DNA of 64,000 bases from Theropithecus gelada (Eukaryota; Chordata; Mammalia; Primates; Cercopithecidae), in contig NC_037689.1 in assembly GCF_003255815.1 (NCBI RefSeq), forward strand, positions 144,925,582 to 144,989,581. Reading direction: 5' to 3'. The notes below the pieces were generated by a model, which made no database searches, was not told where the DNA came from, and was given only the letters and a program-made list of their open reading frames with translations. The position numbers were made by a program, and so were the translations under genes. Positions 1 through 11,534 of the stretch are shown piece by piece. Numbering within the stretch: position 1 is the first letter of the stretch; each line of letters begins with the position of its first letter.

Positions 1-1235
1 TCTAAACATGTAAATAAAAGAACTGTATCTGCTATCACCAAAACACACTTAAGTACATTGCACACAGACCCTATAAAGCAACCATGTAAAAGAAATTACA
101 AAGTAATCAGCTAACAACTACACACTAGGATCAAAACCTCACACATCCATATTAACTATGAATGTAACTGGTCTAAACACCCCACTTAAAAGGCACAGCA
201 GGCAAGTTGCATATAAAAGCAGGATGCACTCATATGCTGTCAAAAAAAAAAGACCCATCTACATGTAATGATACCCACAGGCTCAAAGTGAAGGGTTGGA
301 GAAATATCTATCATGCAAATGGAACACAAAAAAATAGTAGGCATCACTATCCGTATACCATAAAAAAATAGACTTGAAACCAACAACAGTACAAAAGGAC
401 AAAGAAAGGTATTACATAATGATAAAGGGTTCAATTCAACAGGAAAACTTAACTATCCTAAACATATATACACCAAATACTAGAGCACTGAGATACATAA
501 AACAAAGTACTTGTAGACCTACAAAAAGAATTAGCCACACAATACTAGTGGGGGACTTCAATAACCAATTGATATGGTTACATAATCAAGGCAGAAAACT
601 CTCAAAGAAACTCAATTTAAATTCAATGCTTGACCAATTGAACCTAACAGAAACCTACAGAATACTCCACTCATCAACCAAAAAATATATATTCCTCTTA
701 TCTGCATATGGAACATACTTAAAGATCAAGCACATGCTCAGCCATAAAGCAAGTCTAAATAAATTTGAAAAAAAAAAATAGTACCAACCATACTTTTGGA
801 CCACAGTGGAATAACAATACAAATCAATAGCAGAAGATCTCTCAAAGCCATACAATTACATGGCAGTTAAACAGTTTGCTCCTGAATGACTTTTGGGGAA
901 AGAACAAAATTAAGAAATAAAAAAATTGAAATAATCGAAAATAGAAACACAACATAACGAAATCTTTGGAATGCAGCAAAAGTAGTGTTAAGCAAAAAGT
1001 GTATACCGCTAAATGCCTACCTTAAAAAGTTAGAAAGATATCAAATTAATGATCAAACATCACACCTAGAGGAACTAGAAAAACGAACAAATTAAACCCA
1101 ATGATAGCAGAATGAAAAAAAATAACTACAATTAGAGACAGACTGAAAGAAATTGAGACCCAGAAATCCATACACAGAATCAACAAAGCCAAAAACAAGC
1201 TTGATAGTCTGATAGTGAGATTAACACAGAAAATA
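1..1235 (+). mobile_element. Outer L1 (LINE-1), 5' portion: ORF1/ORF2 junction and ORF2 endonuclease region
   Basis: The translation follows the L1 ORF2 endonuclease in order: an NVTGLN-like start near 160, GSIQQENLTILNIYTPNT near 430-480, GDFN near 550, and L-D-H-S-G near 797-810. Stops and frameshifts interrupt it, so it is dead. The copy breaks near 1235 and resumes in register at about 6094, so the DNA between is a later insertion. It runs off the left edge of the window. The type looks like primate L1PA/L1PB, but the subfamily is not certain. Confidence 0.93.
374..781 (+). pseudogene. L1 ORF2 endonuclease fragment (decayed)
   Basis: A 135-codon open stretch matches the middle of the L1 ORF2 apurinic-type endonuclease domain, which nicks target DNA for target-primed reverse transcription. 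The GDFN signature (catalytic Asp and Asn) is visible at about residues 59-62. The ATG at 374 is an internal Met, not the true start, because homology extends upstream in broken frames. The domain's final S-D-H motif lies downstream, altered to L-D-H and in another frame. It is a fossil with no expected activity. Confidence 0.9.
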
Positions 1236-1237
1236 GA

Positions 1238-2400
1238 GAGGAAGGGTGGAAGAAGATGGCAGATAGAAGTCTCCACTGATTATCCCCCAAACCCCACAAG
1301 AATAACAATTTAATAGCTCTCTACATACAAAAAAGCACATTTGTAAGAACCAAAAGTCAGATGAGCACTCACAGTACCTGGTTTGAATTCCCTATCTTTA
1401 AGAGAGGAACAGGAAGAAAAAAAAAAAAAAAAACCCAGAACAAAACAGAAAAATCAGTCTTAAATCACTGATGCTACTCTTCCCCAATCCCCTTGGCAGC
1501 AGTAGAGTGAGGCAGAAAGCATTTCTGTGCCCTGGCTAGAGGGACAGCCATCAATTGTGAGGCATTGAACTCAATATTGCCCTTGTTATAGCAGAAGGCA
1601 AAAACCAAACCAAACTCAGCTGATGTCTGCCCACAGAGAGTGCATTTAAACCAGCTCTAGCCATAGGGGAATCGCTGATCCTAGCAGTTGGAACTTGAGT
1701 TCCTACAAGCCTTACCACTACAAGCTCGAGTGCTGTGGGGCTCCAAATAAATTTAAAAGGTAGTCTAGGCTACAAAGGTAACACCTAGGTGAATCCTAGG
1801 ACAGAACTGGGCCCAGAGACAGTAGACTGGGTGGGCACACAAGACACCAGTCAGGGTGGCTAAGGGAGTGCTGGCATCAAACCTCCCCTAACACCAGGCT
1901 ACACTGCTCACAGCTCCAAAAGAGACCCCTTTCTTGAACTTGAGGAGAGGAGACAGGAGAGTGGAAAGGACTCTGTTTTGCATCTTGGATACCAGCTCAG
2001 TCGCAGTAGGATAGGACACTAGTCAGAGTCATGAGGCCCCCTTTTCAAGTCCTATTCTCTGGACATATATAGACGTGCTGACCCAGGAGACAACCTGTTT
2101 CACTGAAGGGAATGACCCAGTCCTGGAAGAATTTATCACCTGCAAACTGGCAAGCTCTTGAGTGAGCCCTGAATTAGCAGCAACAATGCTTAGGTCATAC
2201 ATCAAGGGTTTTGCATGAGACATTGAGAATGGCCAGTCTCGGGTAAGACATATTCCCATCTGTGGTGGCTACAGGGTGAGAGGCAAGTCTCCTGTTTTGG
2301 GAGGGCACCCCAATTCACCATGCCAGTGAGACTCCTTCTGCTTCATAAAAGCAGAGGAAAAAGTAAAGAGAAATTTTTCTTGCACCTTAGGATCAAGCAG
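1238..2400 (+). promoter_or_regulatory. L1 5' UTR with internal promoter region (fossil)
   Basis: About 1.16 kb of moderately G/C-rich, non-coding sequence precedes the ORF1 remnant and starts at a GGTGGAAGAAGATGGC-like L1 head. The 5' UTR of L1 carries its internal polymerase II promoter. This copy has an A run near 1419-1434 and many substitutions. Whether it still drives transcription cannot be judged from sequence. Confidence 0.7.
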
Positions 2401-2960
2401 AAATTCTTAAGATGAAAAATGAAATTCACATACTGAAGAATGCATCGGAGCATTTTAATAGCAGAATTGATCAAGCAGAAGAACGAACTAGTGAACTTGA
2501 AGATGGGCTATCTGAAAACACAGTCAGAGGAGACAAAAGAAAAAAGAATAAAAAACAGTGAAGCGTACCTACAGGTTCTAGAAAATAACCTCAAAAGGGC
2601 AAATCTAAGAATTACTGGCCTTAAAGAGGAGGGAGAGTAAAAGACAGGGGTAGAAAGTTTATTTGAAGGGGTAACAGCAAACTTTCCAAACCTATAAAAA
2701 GATATCAATATCCAAGTAAAAGAAGGCTATAGAACACCAAGCAGATTTAACCCAAAAAAGGCAACCTCAAAGCATTGAATAATCATATTCCCAAAGGTCA
2801 AGAATAAATTAAGGATCTAAAAAGTAGCAAAAGTAAAGAAACAAATAATATACCATGGGGCTCCAACAAATCTGGTAGCAAACTTTTTTAGTGGAAAAAC
2901 TACATACTAGGAGAGAGTGGCATGATATTTTTTAAGTGCTGAAGGAAAAAAAAAAAACTT
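2400..2960 (+). pseudogene. L1 ORF1 remnant (inner L1)
   Basis: The longest open piece (2440-2640, 66 codons) includes the ORF1-like stretch TQSEETKEKRIKNSEAYLQ followed by LENNLKRANLRITGLKEE. This is the end of the coiled coil and the start of the RNA-recognition domain of the L1 RNA-binding protein. A stop follows at 2638. Homology continues in broken frames (FEG..TANFPNL, QVKEGYRTPSRFNPKK) to about 2900. The coiled coil drives trimerisation in intact proteins. This copy is truncated and inactive. Confidence 0.85.
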
Positions 2961-3484
2961 TTAGCCTAGAATGGTATATCTGATGAAATTATCCTTCAAA
3001 TATGAATGAGAAATACTTTCCCAGGCAAACAAAAGCTGAGGGATTTCATCAATACCAGACCTGTGCTACAAGAAACGTTAAAGGGAGTACTTCAATCAGA
3101 AAGAAAAGGACATTAATGAGCAATAAGTAATCACCTGAAGTTACAAAACTCACTGATAGTAGTAAGTACACAGAAAAACACAGAATATTACAACACTGTA
3201 ACTCTGGTGTGTAAACTTCTCTTATTCTAATTAGGAAGATTAAATGATGAAACAAGAGTAAAAACTATGACAACTTTTCAAAATAGACAGTACAGTAAGA
3301 TATAAATAGTCACGATAAAAAGTAAAATGTGGGGGGATGATGTTAAGGTATAGAATTTATCAGTTTTTGCTTGTTTGTTGGTTTATGCAAACAGAGTTAA
3401 GTTGTTATCAACTTAAAATAATAGGTCCTAAGATAGTATTTTCAAACCTCATGGTAACCTCAATCCAAGAAACATACAATGGAT

Positions 3485-3489
3485 ACACA

Positions 3490-3524
<35 letters not shown>

Positions 3525-3527
3525 AAA
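3485..3527 (+). repeat. (AC)n followed by A25 microsatellite inside the inner L1
   Basis: Nine AC units (3485-3502) run directly into 25 adenines (3503-3527). The tract lies between the ORF1 and ORF2 remnants of the inner L1, where the consensus is already A/C-rich, so it probably expanded after insertion. Confidence 0.97.
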
Positions 3528-3659
3528 CAGCAAGAAACTAAATTATATCACCAGAGAAAATCACCTTCACTAGAGGAAGACAAGCAGGAAAGCAAAAAGA
3601 AAGAAAAGACTCCCCAAAAGAAACAGAAACCAAAAGACAAAATAGCAGGAATATGTCCT

Positions 3660-4875
3660 TATCTACCAATCATAATATCAAATGTAAATGGATTAAACTC
3701 TCCAATCAAAAGATATATACTGGCTGAATTGATAAAGCAATACTCATTAATGTGTTGCCTATAAGAAATAGGCTTCACCTATAAAGACACACAGACTGAA
3801 GACAAAAACGATACTCCATGCCAATGGAAACCAAAAAAGATCAAGAATAACTATACATCTATTAGACAAAGTATATTTTAAGATGAAATCTATGAGAAGA
3901 GACAAAGTATTCCACTACATAATAAGGGTTCAACTCAGTAAGAAGATATAATAATTTTAAATATATATGCATCCCATGCTGGAGCATGCAGATATATAAA
4001 GCAAATATTACTAGGGCTAAAGAGTGATATAGACTCTTATATAAAATAGCTGGAGACTTCAGCACCCCACTTTCAACATTGTACATATCTTCCTCACAGA
4101 AAATCAGCAAGGAAACATCAGACTTAATCTGCATTATCGACTAAATGGACCTAATAGATATTTACAGCACATTTTATCCAATGGCTGCAATATACACATT
4201 CTTATCCTCAGCACATGGATCATTCTCAAATACAGACCATATGTTAGGTAATAAAACAAGTCTTAAAGCATTCAAAATATTTAAAATAATATCAATTATC
4301 TTCTCTGACCACAATGGAATAAAACTAGAAATCCATAAAAAGAGGAATTTTGAAAACCACACAAACACATACAATTAAATAATATGCTACTAAATGACCA
4401 GTGGGTCAATGAATAAATTTAAAATAAAATTTAAAAAATTGAAAGAAATATTCATGGAAACATAACATACCAAAACCTATGGGATACAACAAAAGTAGTA
4501 CTAAGAGGGAATTTTATAGCTATAAGTGCCTACATGAAAAATAAGTAAAGCATCAAACAACCTAACAATGTATCTTTAAAAACTAGAAAAGTGAGAGCAA
4601 ACCAAACCCAAAATTAGTATAAGAAAATAAATAATAATGATCAAAAGAGAAATAAATGAAATTTAAATTAAGGAAACAGTACAAAAGATCAGTGAAACAA
4701 AAAGTTAGGTTTTTGAAAAATTAAATTGACAAACTTTTACCCAGACTAAAAAAGAAGATCCAAATAAATAAAATCAAAGATGAAAAAGGAGAGATTACAA
4801 CGGATACTGTGGAATTTCAAAGGATCATTAGTGGCTACAATGAGCCACTCTATGGCAATAAACTGGAAAATCTAG
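3660..4875 (+). pseudogene. L1 ORF2 endonuclease part (inner L1), cut off before reverse transcriptase
   Basis: Homology to L1 ORF2 begins with an NVNGLN-like motif near 3680 and runs through the endonuclease. The open piece 4145-4378 reads MDLIDIYSTFYP, then HGSFSNTDHMLG, then FSDHNGIKLEI, which includes the S-D-H catalytic motif. Homology stops at a junction near 4875, after the KLENL-like codons. Stops and frameshifts occur throughout, so it is inactive. Confidence 0.88.
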
Positions 4876-5640
4876 GAGCACAGGCAACCAAAGCAAAAAT
4901 GGACAAATGGGATCATATCAAGTTTAAAAAGCTACTGCACAGCAAATGAAACAATTAACAATGTCAAGAGACAACCCACAGAATGGGAGAAAATATTTGC
5001 AAACTACCCATCTGACAAGGGACTAATAACCAGAATATAAAAGGAGCTCAATCAACTCTATAGGAAAAAAGAATCTAATAGTCAGATTTTAAAATGGGCC
5101 AAAGATTTGCACAGATATTTCTCAAAAGACGACATACGAATGGCAAACAAACAAGCATATGAAAAGTTGCTCAATATCATTGATCATCAGAGAAATGCAA
5201 ATCAAAATTATAACAAGATGTCATCTCAGCCCAGTTAAAATGGCTTAAATCTAAAAGATAGGCAATAACAAATATTGGTGAGGATGTGGAGAAAGGGAAC
5301 TCTTGTACACTGTTGGTGGGAATCTAAATTATTGCAATTAGTATGGAGAACAGTCTGGAACTTCCTCAAAGAACTAAAAATAGCACTACCATATGACTCA
5401 GCAATCTCACTGCTGGGTATACACCTAAAAGAAAGGAAATCAACGTATTGAAGAGATATCTGCACTACCATGTTTATGGAAGCTCTGTTCACATTAGCCA
5501 AGATTTGGAAGCAATCTAAGTTTCCATTAACAGAAGAATGGGCAAATAAACTATGGTACATACACACAATGGGGTATTATTCAACCATAAAAAGAAAGAG
5601 ACCCTGTCATTTGCAACAACATGGATTGAACTGGAGGTCG
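4876..5640 (+). pseudogene. L1 ORF2 C-terminal part (inner L1) fused to the endonuclease by deletion
   Basis: Sequence resumes with codons that normally lie well after the reverse transcriptase (KAKMDKWDHIKF..LLHSK, then QPTEWEKIFANYPSDKGLI). It continues through the C-terminal region (WWESKLLQLV.., IPLLGIYPKD-like, WA-type stretch) to the 3' UTR. The whole reverse transcriptase is missing between this piece and the endonuclease. Part of it is also open on the minus strand, which is incidental. Confidence 0.85.
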
Positions 5641-6627
5641 TTACGTTAAGTGAAGTAAGCCAGGCACAGAAAGACAGACATCTCATGTTTTCACTTATTT
5701 CTATGATAAAAATTCAAAACAATTGAACCCATGGAGAGAAAGCATATGGATGGATGGTGCCTAGAGACTTGACTAGGTACTAGGGGTTGGGGAGGGAATG
5801 GGGGTGGTTAATGCATACAAAAATAGAATGAATGAATAAGCCCTAATATTTGATAGCAAAACAGAGTAAATATAGTCAATAATAATGTAATCGTTCATTT
5901 AGAAATCACTAAGAAGTATAGTTGGATTTTGTGTAACACAAAGAAAAAATGCCTGATGGGATAGATACCCCATCTTCCATGATGTGACTACTACTCATTG
6001 CATGCCTGTATCAAAACATCTCTTATAAACAAATATATACAGTTGTTACATACCCACAAAAATTAAAAATATAAAAATTTTAAAAAACAAAATAGACTCA
6101 AATAAGCACAATCAAAAACAAAGTTGACTTTACAACCCATTCAACAGAAATACAAAAGATCCTTAGAAACTATTATGAATATCTGTGTGCTCAAAAATAG
6201 AAAAATCTAGAGAAAATGGATAAATTCCTGAAATACAAAATTATGCAAGATTGAATCAAGAATAGAAACCCGAAACCAATATTAAGTTCCAAAACTGAAC
6301 CACTAACAAAAAATGTACCTACCAAAAAATGTCCCAGATCACATGAATTCACAGCTGAATTATACCAAATGTAAAAAGAATTGATACCTATCCTACTAAA
6401 ACTATATCCAAAAATTGAGGAGGAGGGACTCCTCTCTAACTCTTTCTATAAAGCCAGCATCACCCAAAACCTGTCAAAGACACAACGAAAAAATCAAACA
6501 ACAGGCCAATATCCCTGATGAACATTGTTCCAAAAATCCTCAAAGAAATACCAGCAAATCAAATTCAGCACCACATCAAAAAGTTAATTCACCATGATTA
6601 AATAGGCTTCATTCCTGGGATGCAACG

Positions 6628-7030
6628 TTGGTTCAAAATATGCAGATTAATAAATGTGATTCACCACAAACAATTAAAAACAAAAATCATGTGATCATCC
6701 CAATAGATGCAGATAAAGCTTTTGATAAAATCCAGTATCTCTTTATGATAAAATCCCTCAGAAAACAAGAAATCAAGGGAACCTACCTCAAAATAATAAT
6801 AGCCATCTATGACAAATCCACATCCATCATAATATTGAATAGGCAAAAGCTGGAACCATTCCCCTTGGGAACTGGAACAAGACAAGGATACCCACTTTCA
6901 ACACTCCTATTCAAGGTAGTACTTGAAGTTCTATCCAAGGCAATCAGGAAATAGAAATAAAAGGCATCCAAATAGGAAAAGAAAAAGTTAAACTCTTTGC
7001 TGATATAATTCTATACCTAGAAAACCCTAA
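6628..7030 (+). pseudogene. L1 ORF2 reverse transcriptase fragment lacking an intact FADD motif
   Basis: The open piece 6628-6954 shows recognisable L1 reverse-transcriptase blocks: KNHVIIPIDADKAFDKIQ (first catalytic Asp region), GTYLKIIIAIYDK and GTGTRQGYPLSTLLF. A stop at 6952 and a frame change precede the metal-binding motif at 6996-7007. There the expected F-A-D-D reads F-A-D-I, so the second catalytic aspartate is absent. The enzyme would copy L1 RNA into genomic DNA; this copy cannot. Confidence 0.9.
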
Positions 7031-7480
7031 AGACTCTTCCAATAGTTCCTGAAACTTATAATTTCAGTAGTTTCAGGATACAAATTCAATGTAGAAAAAT
7101 CAGTAGCATTTCTGTATACCAATATGGTGCAAGCTGAGAGACAAATTAAAAATACAATCACATTTGCAATAGCCACAAACAAAAAAAACTAGGAATTCAT
7201 CTAACCAAAGAGGTGAAAGAACTACAAAGCACTGCTAAAAGAAAGCATAGATGACACAAACAAATGGAAACACATTCCATGTTTATAGGTTAGAAGAATC
7301 AACAGTGTTAGAGTGGCCATGCTGCCCAAAGCTATCTGTAGATTCAATGCCATTCCTATCAAGCTACCAACATCATTTATTACAGAACTAGAAAAATCTG
7401 TTTTAAAATTCATATGGAACCAGAAAAGTGCCTGAATAGCCAAAGCTATCCTAAGTAAAAAGAACGAAGCCAGAGGCATA

Positions 7481-7675
7481 ATGTCATCTGATTTCAAACT
7501 ATACTATAAGGCTACAGCAACCAAAATAGCATGGTACTGGTACAAAAACAGATGTGTAGACCACTGGAACAGAATAGAGAATCCAGAAATAAAGTCATAC
7601 ACCTACAGCCATCTGATCTTCAATGAAGTCAACAAAAATGAGCAATGGGAAAATTACTCCCTATTCAATAAATGA
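7481..7675 (+). pseudogene. L1 ORF2 post-reverse-transcriptase fragment
   Basis: Sixty-four open codons read SDFKLYYKATATKIAWYWYK, then DHWNRIENPE and NEQWENYSLFNK. This is the conserved stretch after the reverse transcriptase in L1 ORF2, of poorly defined function. Position and order agree with the flanking outer L1. The open frame ends at the stop at 7673-7675, and the recognisable L1 codons that follow contain stops. Confidence 0.85.
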
Positions 7676-7828
7676 TGCTAGAGTAACTGGCTAGCCATAT
7701 GCAGAAGAATGACATTGGATCCCTACCTTTCACCATATAAAAAATTAACTCTGGATGGATTAAGGACTTAAATACGCTTCTGGACATCAACCTTAGAGAA
7801 TAATTTATAACTAAATCCTCAAAAGCAG

Positions 7829-7830
<2 letters not shown>

Positions 7831-7869
<39 letters not shown>
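7831..7869 (+). repeat. (AC)n microsatellite
   Basis: About 19.5 uninterrupted AC units lie inside the ORF2 C-terminal region of the outer L1. Tracts of this length are usually length-polymorphic. The reverse strand gives a poly-Cys-Val open stretch that is an artefact. Confidence 0.98.
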
Positions 7870-7872
<3 letters not shown>

Positions 7873-8866
7873 CCTTGACCAGTGGGACCTAATTAAACCA
7901 AAGAGCTTCTGCACAGCGAAAGAAACTAATGACAGAGTAAACACACAACTTACAGAATGGGAGAATATATTCACAAATATCACATCTGACAAAGGTCTAA
8001 TATGAAGAATCTATGAGGAACTTATATAATAGCAAAAGCAAAAAAAAATTAAAAATGGGCAAAAGACATGAACAGACACTTCTCGAAGATGTACATGCTT
8101 CCAATAAATATATGAAAAAATGCTCAATATCAATAATCAGAGAAATGGACATCAAAACCACAATGAGATAACATCTCACACATGTCAGAATAGCTATTAT
8201 TAAACTGTCAAAAAACAGCAGATGCTGGTGCGGCTTCAGAGAGAAGAACACTTACACACTGTTGGTGTGAATACAAATTAGTTCAGCCACTGTGGAAAGC
8301 AGTTTGGAGATTTCTAAAGGGACTTAAAACAAAACTACCAATTAACCCAGCAATCCCATTACTGGGTATGTATCCAAAGGAAAATAAATCATTCTGCCAG
8401 AAAGCCACATGCACTCAAGTATTCACTGCAGCATTATTCACAATAGTGAAGACATGGAAACAACCTAGGTGCCCATCAGTGGTGGATTAGATCAAGAAAA
8501 TGTGGTTCAGATGCACCATGGAATGCTATGAAATAAAAAAAAAAAATCAAATCATGGCCTTTGGAGCAACATGGATGCAGGTGGAGACCATTATCCTATA
8601 TGAATTAATGCACATATTGTCACTTATAAATGGGAGCTGAACAATGGTACTCATGGACATAAAGATGGGAACAATAGACACCGGGACCACTATACGGGGG
8701 AGGGAGGGAGACAAAGCCTGAAAATATAACTGTTGGGTACTACGCTCAGTATCTAGGTGGTGGGGTCAACTGTACCTCAAACCTTAGCATAATGCAATAT
8801 ACCCAGGTAGTAAATATGCACATGTACCACCGAATCTAAAATAAAAGTTAAAATCATTAAAAAATT

Positions 8867-9452
8867 GTACTCCTTGATTTTGCCAATTGATATAACCTAA
8901 TACGTAGATCACTTTTCTGATAGGTTCCCCTCAACTGGCAGTCATCTGTTCTCCAGTGTATTACTCATGCTGTTTCAACCTTTCCTAGCTGCAAGCAGAG
9001 TTGTTCCCATCTAGTTTACTCTTCTTTGAGGTATCCTAATTTGGCATTGCTTCCTTTCAATTTGAATACAATATTCCTGACATGTTTGAATAAATATAAC
9101 ATTGATTCGTTTATTTATTCTTTGATCAAGACATTGTAATTCTGGTAGTAGAAAGATTGTATCCTGTTTTTACCAGCCACATGAAACTTCTTGACTTACA
9201 AACAGTACTTTTTTTTTTTTTTTTTTTTTTTTTACATACGCCATTTCTAAGTCATGTCTTCTCTACCTTGTGATATCTTTAAAATTAAATTCAGGGTTAA
9301 ACAATGATTTTTATAAGTTTCCTCTTGCTGATTTCAGCCCAGCATTCCCATTTGGGTCATATTGAATTATTTTGATTTTTTTCTCGTGTTTACCAGGTTG
9401 AAGCCTCTAAACATCTATTCAACACATTCCAGTAGTTCCATAACTACTAAAC
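8867..9452. other. Unassigned sequence after the L1 3' end
   Basis: A/T-rich single-copy-looking DNA with no recognised gene or repeat apart from 25 thymines at 9209-9233. The T run may be the relic of a reverse-strand retroposon tail, but no element body was recognised beside it. Confidence 0.5.
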
Positions 9453-9462
9453 TAGTGCTACC

Positions 9463-9758
9463 TTTTTTTTTTTTTTTGAGGCGGAGTCTTCACTCTGTCC
9501 CCCAGGCTGGAGTGCAGTGGCCGGATCTCAGCTCACTGCAAGCTCCGCCTCCCGGGTTCGCGCCATTCTCCTGCCTCAGCCTCCCGAGTAGCTGGGACTA
9601 CAGGCGCCGCCACCGCGCCCGGCTAATTTTTTGTATTTTTAGTAGAGACGGGGTTTCACCTTGTTAGCCAGGATGGTCTCGATCCCCTGACCTCGTGATC
9701 CGCCTGCCTCGGCCTCCCAAAGTGCAGGGTTTACAGGCGTGAGCCACCGCGCCCGGCC
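9463..9758 (-). mobile_element. Full-length young AluY-type SINE (Old World monkey type)
   Basis: A nearly consensus Alu in reverse orientation: T tail on the left, GGGCGCGGTGG head on the right at about 9757. It retains many CpGs. The target-site duplication TAGTGCTACCTT is perfect at 9453-9464 and 9759-9770. The right monomer reads GATCCGGCC on the element strand, where human AluY has GATCGCGCC as I remember it. This points to a cercopithecid AluYR-type copy and a recent insertion. Confidence 0.95.
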
Positions 9759-9770
9759 TAGTGCTACCTT

Positions 9771-10559
9771 TGAGCTCTTATCTCATGATAACACCAACAC
9801 TGAGAAATACTGTTAAATCAGGCATTTGCCTTCTCAGAGGAGAATATGGATATACATGTATCTTATAAGACAAAAATATGTTTAACGTATCATAAAACCA
9901 GCTTTTCAATTTAGTGTTTTTATTTTCTCTTCTCAGCAATGCTAAGAATCCTAAAACAATATTCTCTACAGAAATGCACTTCTAATCCACCATGACTTCT
10001 TAGTCTGGGCACACCAGTTTAATCCTTAAGACGACAAAAAATATTCAAAACTTCTCAGATTCACTAGTAGTAAGAAAAGTAGTGTAACATCAAACTATAA
10101 TAGATATACTTAAAATAGGCCTTAAATTCATACTTGTGGGTTACCTGTTCATGATAAATTTTGTAGCTTTCTTTCCTTTTTTAGCTTCTAGTTTTCAATT
10201 CCATGTTCAATCTTATGGAAGAGACACATACCCCGAATCTGTATGTCATGTTGGGGACTCATGGAACCACAATGTGTCCAGCACTGCATTGTATGTTAGA
10301 GAGAAAGCCTGAAAACACATACTACATTCCTCCAAAAAGCTAATTATCTACTGAAGGACAAGAACAATTCAACAGGCATGAAGTGGAGAAGGGAAAAGCA
10401 TCTTTAAAGTCTTTAAAGCATTGAAGAGATTGTTTATACATGGAGACTAGTGTGGCTAGAGAATAGACTACATATGAAGATAGTCGCAGTAGATAAAACA
10501 AGAAAAAGAGAAAGATTGGGTAAAAGGCCTTAAGGCCAACCTATGAAGTATTAAGTTAT
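9771..10559. other. Unassigned intergenic sequence
   Basis: No gene, recognisable repeat or strong motif was seen. It is A/T-rich with no long open frame. Confidence 0.5.
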
Positions 10560-10680
10560 CACACCATAAGGAGGCACTTTCTAAGGATGTAAGCCACCTA
10601 ACAGTGGAATGGGCAGCCCCAAAAAGTAAAGAGATGTTCCTGTCACTGAAACTCCTGTAAGGGGTCAACTGTGGAGAAAG
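10560..10680 (+). mobile_element. Probable ancient CR1/L3-type LINE 3' relic
   Basis: The order GGAGGCACTTTCTAAGGATG, CAGTGGAATGGGCAGCCCC, then a GATGTTCCTGTCACTGAA-like stretch resembles the conserved 3' end of CR1/L3 LINEs, which read GTGGAATGGGCTGCC and CCCTGTCACTGGAGG. The copy is very divergent and the ends are approximate. Confidence 0.5.
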
Positions 10681-10784
10681 AAGTGAGGAAAGAAGAAAAG
10701 CAGCATTTGATTGGAGGCTATACTAGATGCTTCCATGATCCACTGCAGGCCTCTGATTTGCTGATCCATCTCATCTGTTGAGAG

Positions 10785-11076
10785 TTTTTGTTGTTGTTGT
10801 TGTTGTTGTTGTTGAGACAGAGTGTCACTCTGTTGCCCAGGCTGGAGTGCAATGGTGTGACCTCAGCTCACTGCAACCTCCGCCTCCCAGGTTCAAGCAA
10901 TTCTCACTTCAGCCTCCCAAGCAGCTGGGATTATAGGCACCTGCCACCATGACTGGCTAACTTCTGTATTTTTAGAAGAGACAGGATTTTACCATGTTGG
11001 CCAGGCTGGTCTCAAACTCCTGATCTCAAGTGATTCACCCTCCTGGGTCTCCCAAGGTGCTGGGATTACAGGCTGA
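10785..11076 (-). mobile_element. AluS-type SINE, slightly truncated at its head
   Basis: A reverse-orientation Alu with a tail made of (GTT)n at about 10787-10814 (AAC repeats on the element strand). Both monomers are present. The copy ends at TGGGATTACAGGC near 11073, so about 20 bases of the usual 5' head are missing. It is more diverged than the Alu at 9463. A TGAGTTATTTT-like flank may be part of the target duplication. Confidence 0.92.
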
Positions 11077-11534
11077 GTTATTTTTTAAATGTAATAATTT
11101 AGATGCTGGTGGTCAGAACTTGATAAATTAAAAATACCTCTACCTCCTCCCCTCTGTTTACACCTTTTCCCCGAGTCTGCATTCTTGGTGACGTGAGAAT
11201 TACTTGTTCACGCCAAATGAGTTACCTAGTAGAAGGAAATTAAATATGTTTAATCAAATCTATGTAAACATCATTCCGAATAAAAGTTGCATATCACTTT
11301 TATTCCGAATAAAAGTAGCACATCACAACACCCTATGCATTAGAACAGATTTGTTGAATAAGTAGGCATTGATAAACAAAGAAAAATGGATTAATAAACC
11401 CAGAAGCACTAGCAATGAGGGAAGCTTATTATGGTGAATCTCCCCAGCCTCATGAAGTATGTGCATGCAAAAAGACTGTGAAATGCTCAACATTGCAATG
11501 AAAAAGCCACTCACTCTGGAATCCAGTCCTGAAA
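11077..11534. other. Unassigned sequence with a short tandem repeat
   Basis: No gene recognised. A 14-bp motif, ATTCCGAATAAAAG, occurs twice at about 11273-11286 and 11301-11314, each followed by a TATCAC/CATCAC-like run, suggesting a small tandem duplication. Confidence 0.5.

Larger units (their letters stand above)
1238..6088 (+). mobile_element. Inner L1 inserted into the outer L1 (5' UTR to 3' end, internally deleted)
   Basis: In order it has a 5' UTR of L1PB/L1MA type, ORF1 remnant, intergenic part, ORF2 endonuclease, a deletion junction near 4875, ORF2 C-terminal part, 3' UTR and A-rich tail. The octamer AAAATAGA flanks it at 1230-1237 and 6089-6096 and is a candidate target-site duplication. 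The outer L1 reads on in register after 6096. A copy with 5' UTR sequence is uncommon because most L1s are 5' truncated. The subfamily is inferred from memory of the 5' UTR and 3' end. Confidence 0.88.
6089..8866 (+). mobile_element. Outer L1, 3' portion: ORF2 reverse transcriptase to 3' end
   Basis: This is the continuation of the L1 that begins at the left edge, resuming at GACTCAAATAAGCAC (6094-). It holds the reverse transcriptase region, C-terminal ORF2 sequence, an (AC)n expansion, and a 3' UTR ending in an AATCTAAAATAAAAGTT-type L1 terminus and A-rich tail near 8866. Frameshifts and stops are frequent. The end resembles older L1PA or L1PB subfamilies. Confidence 0.92.
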
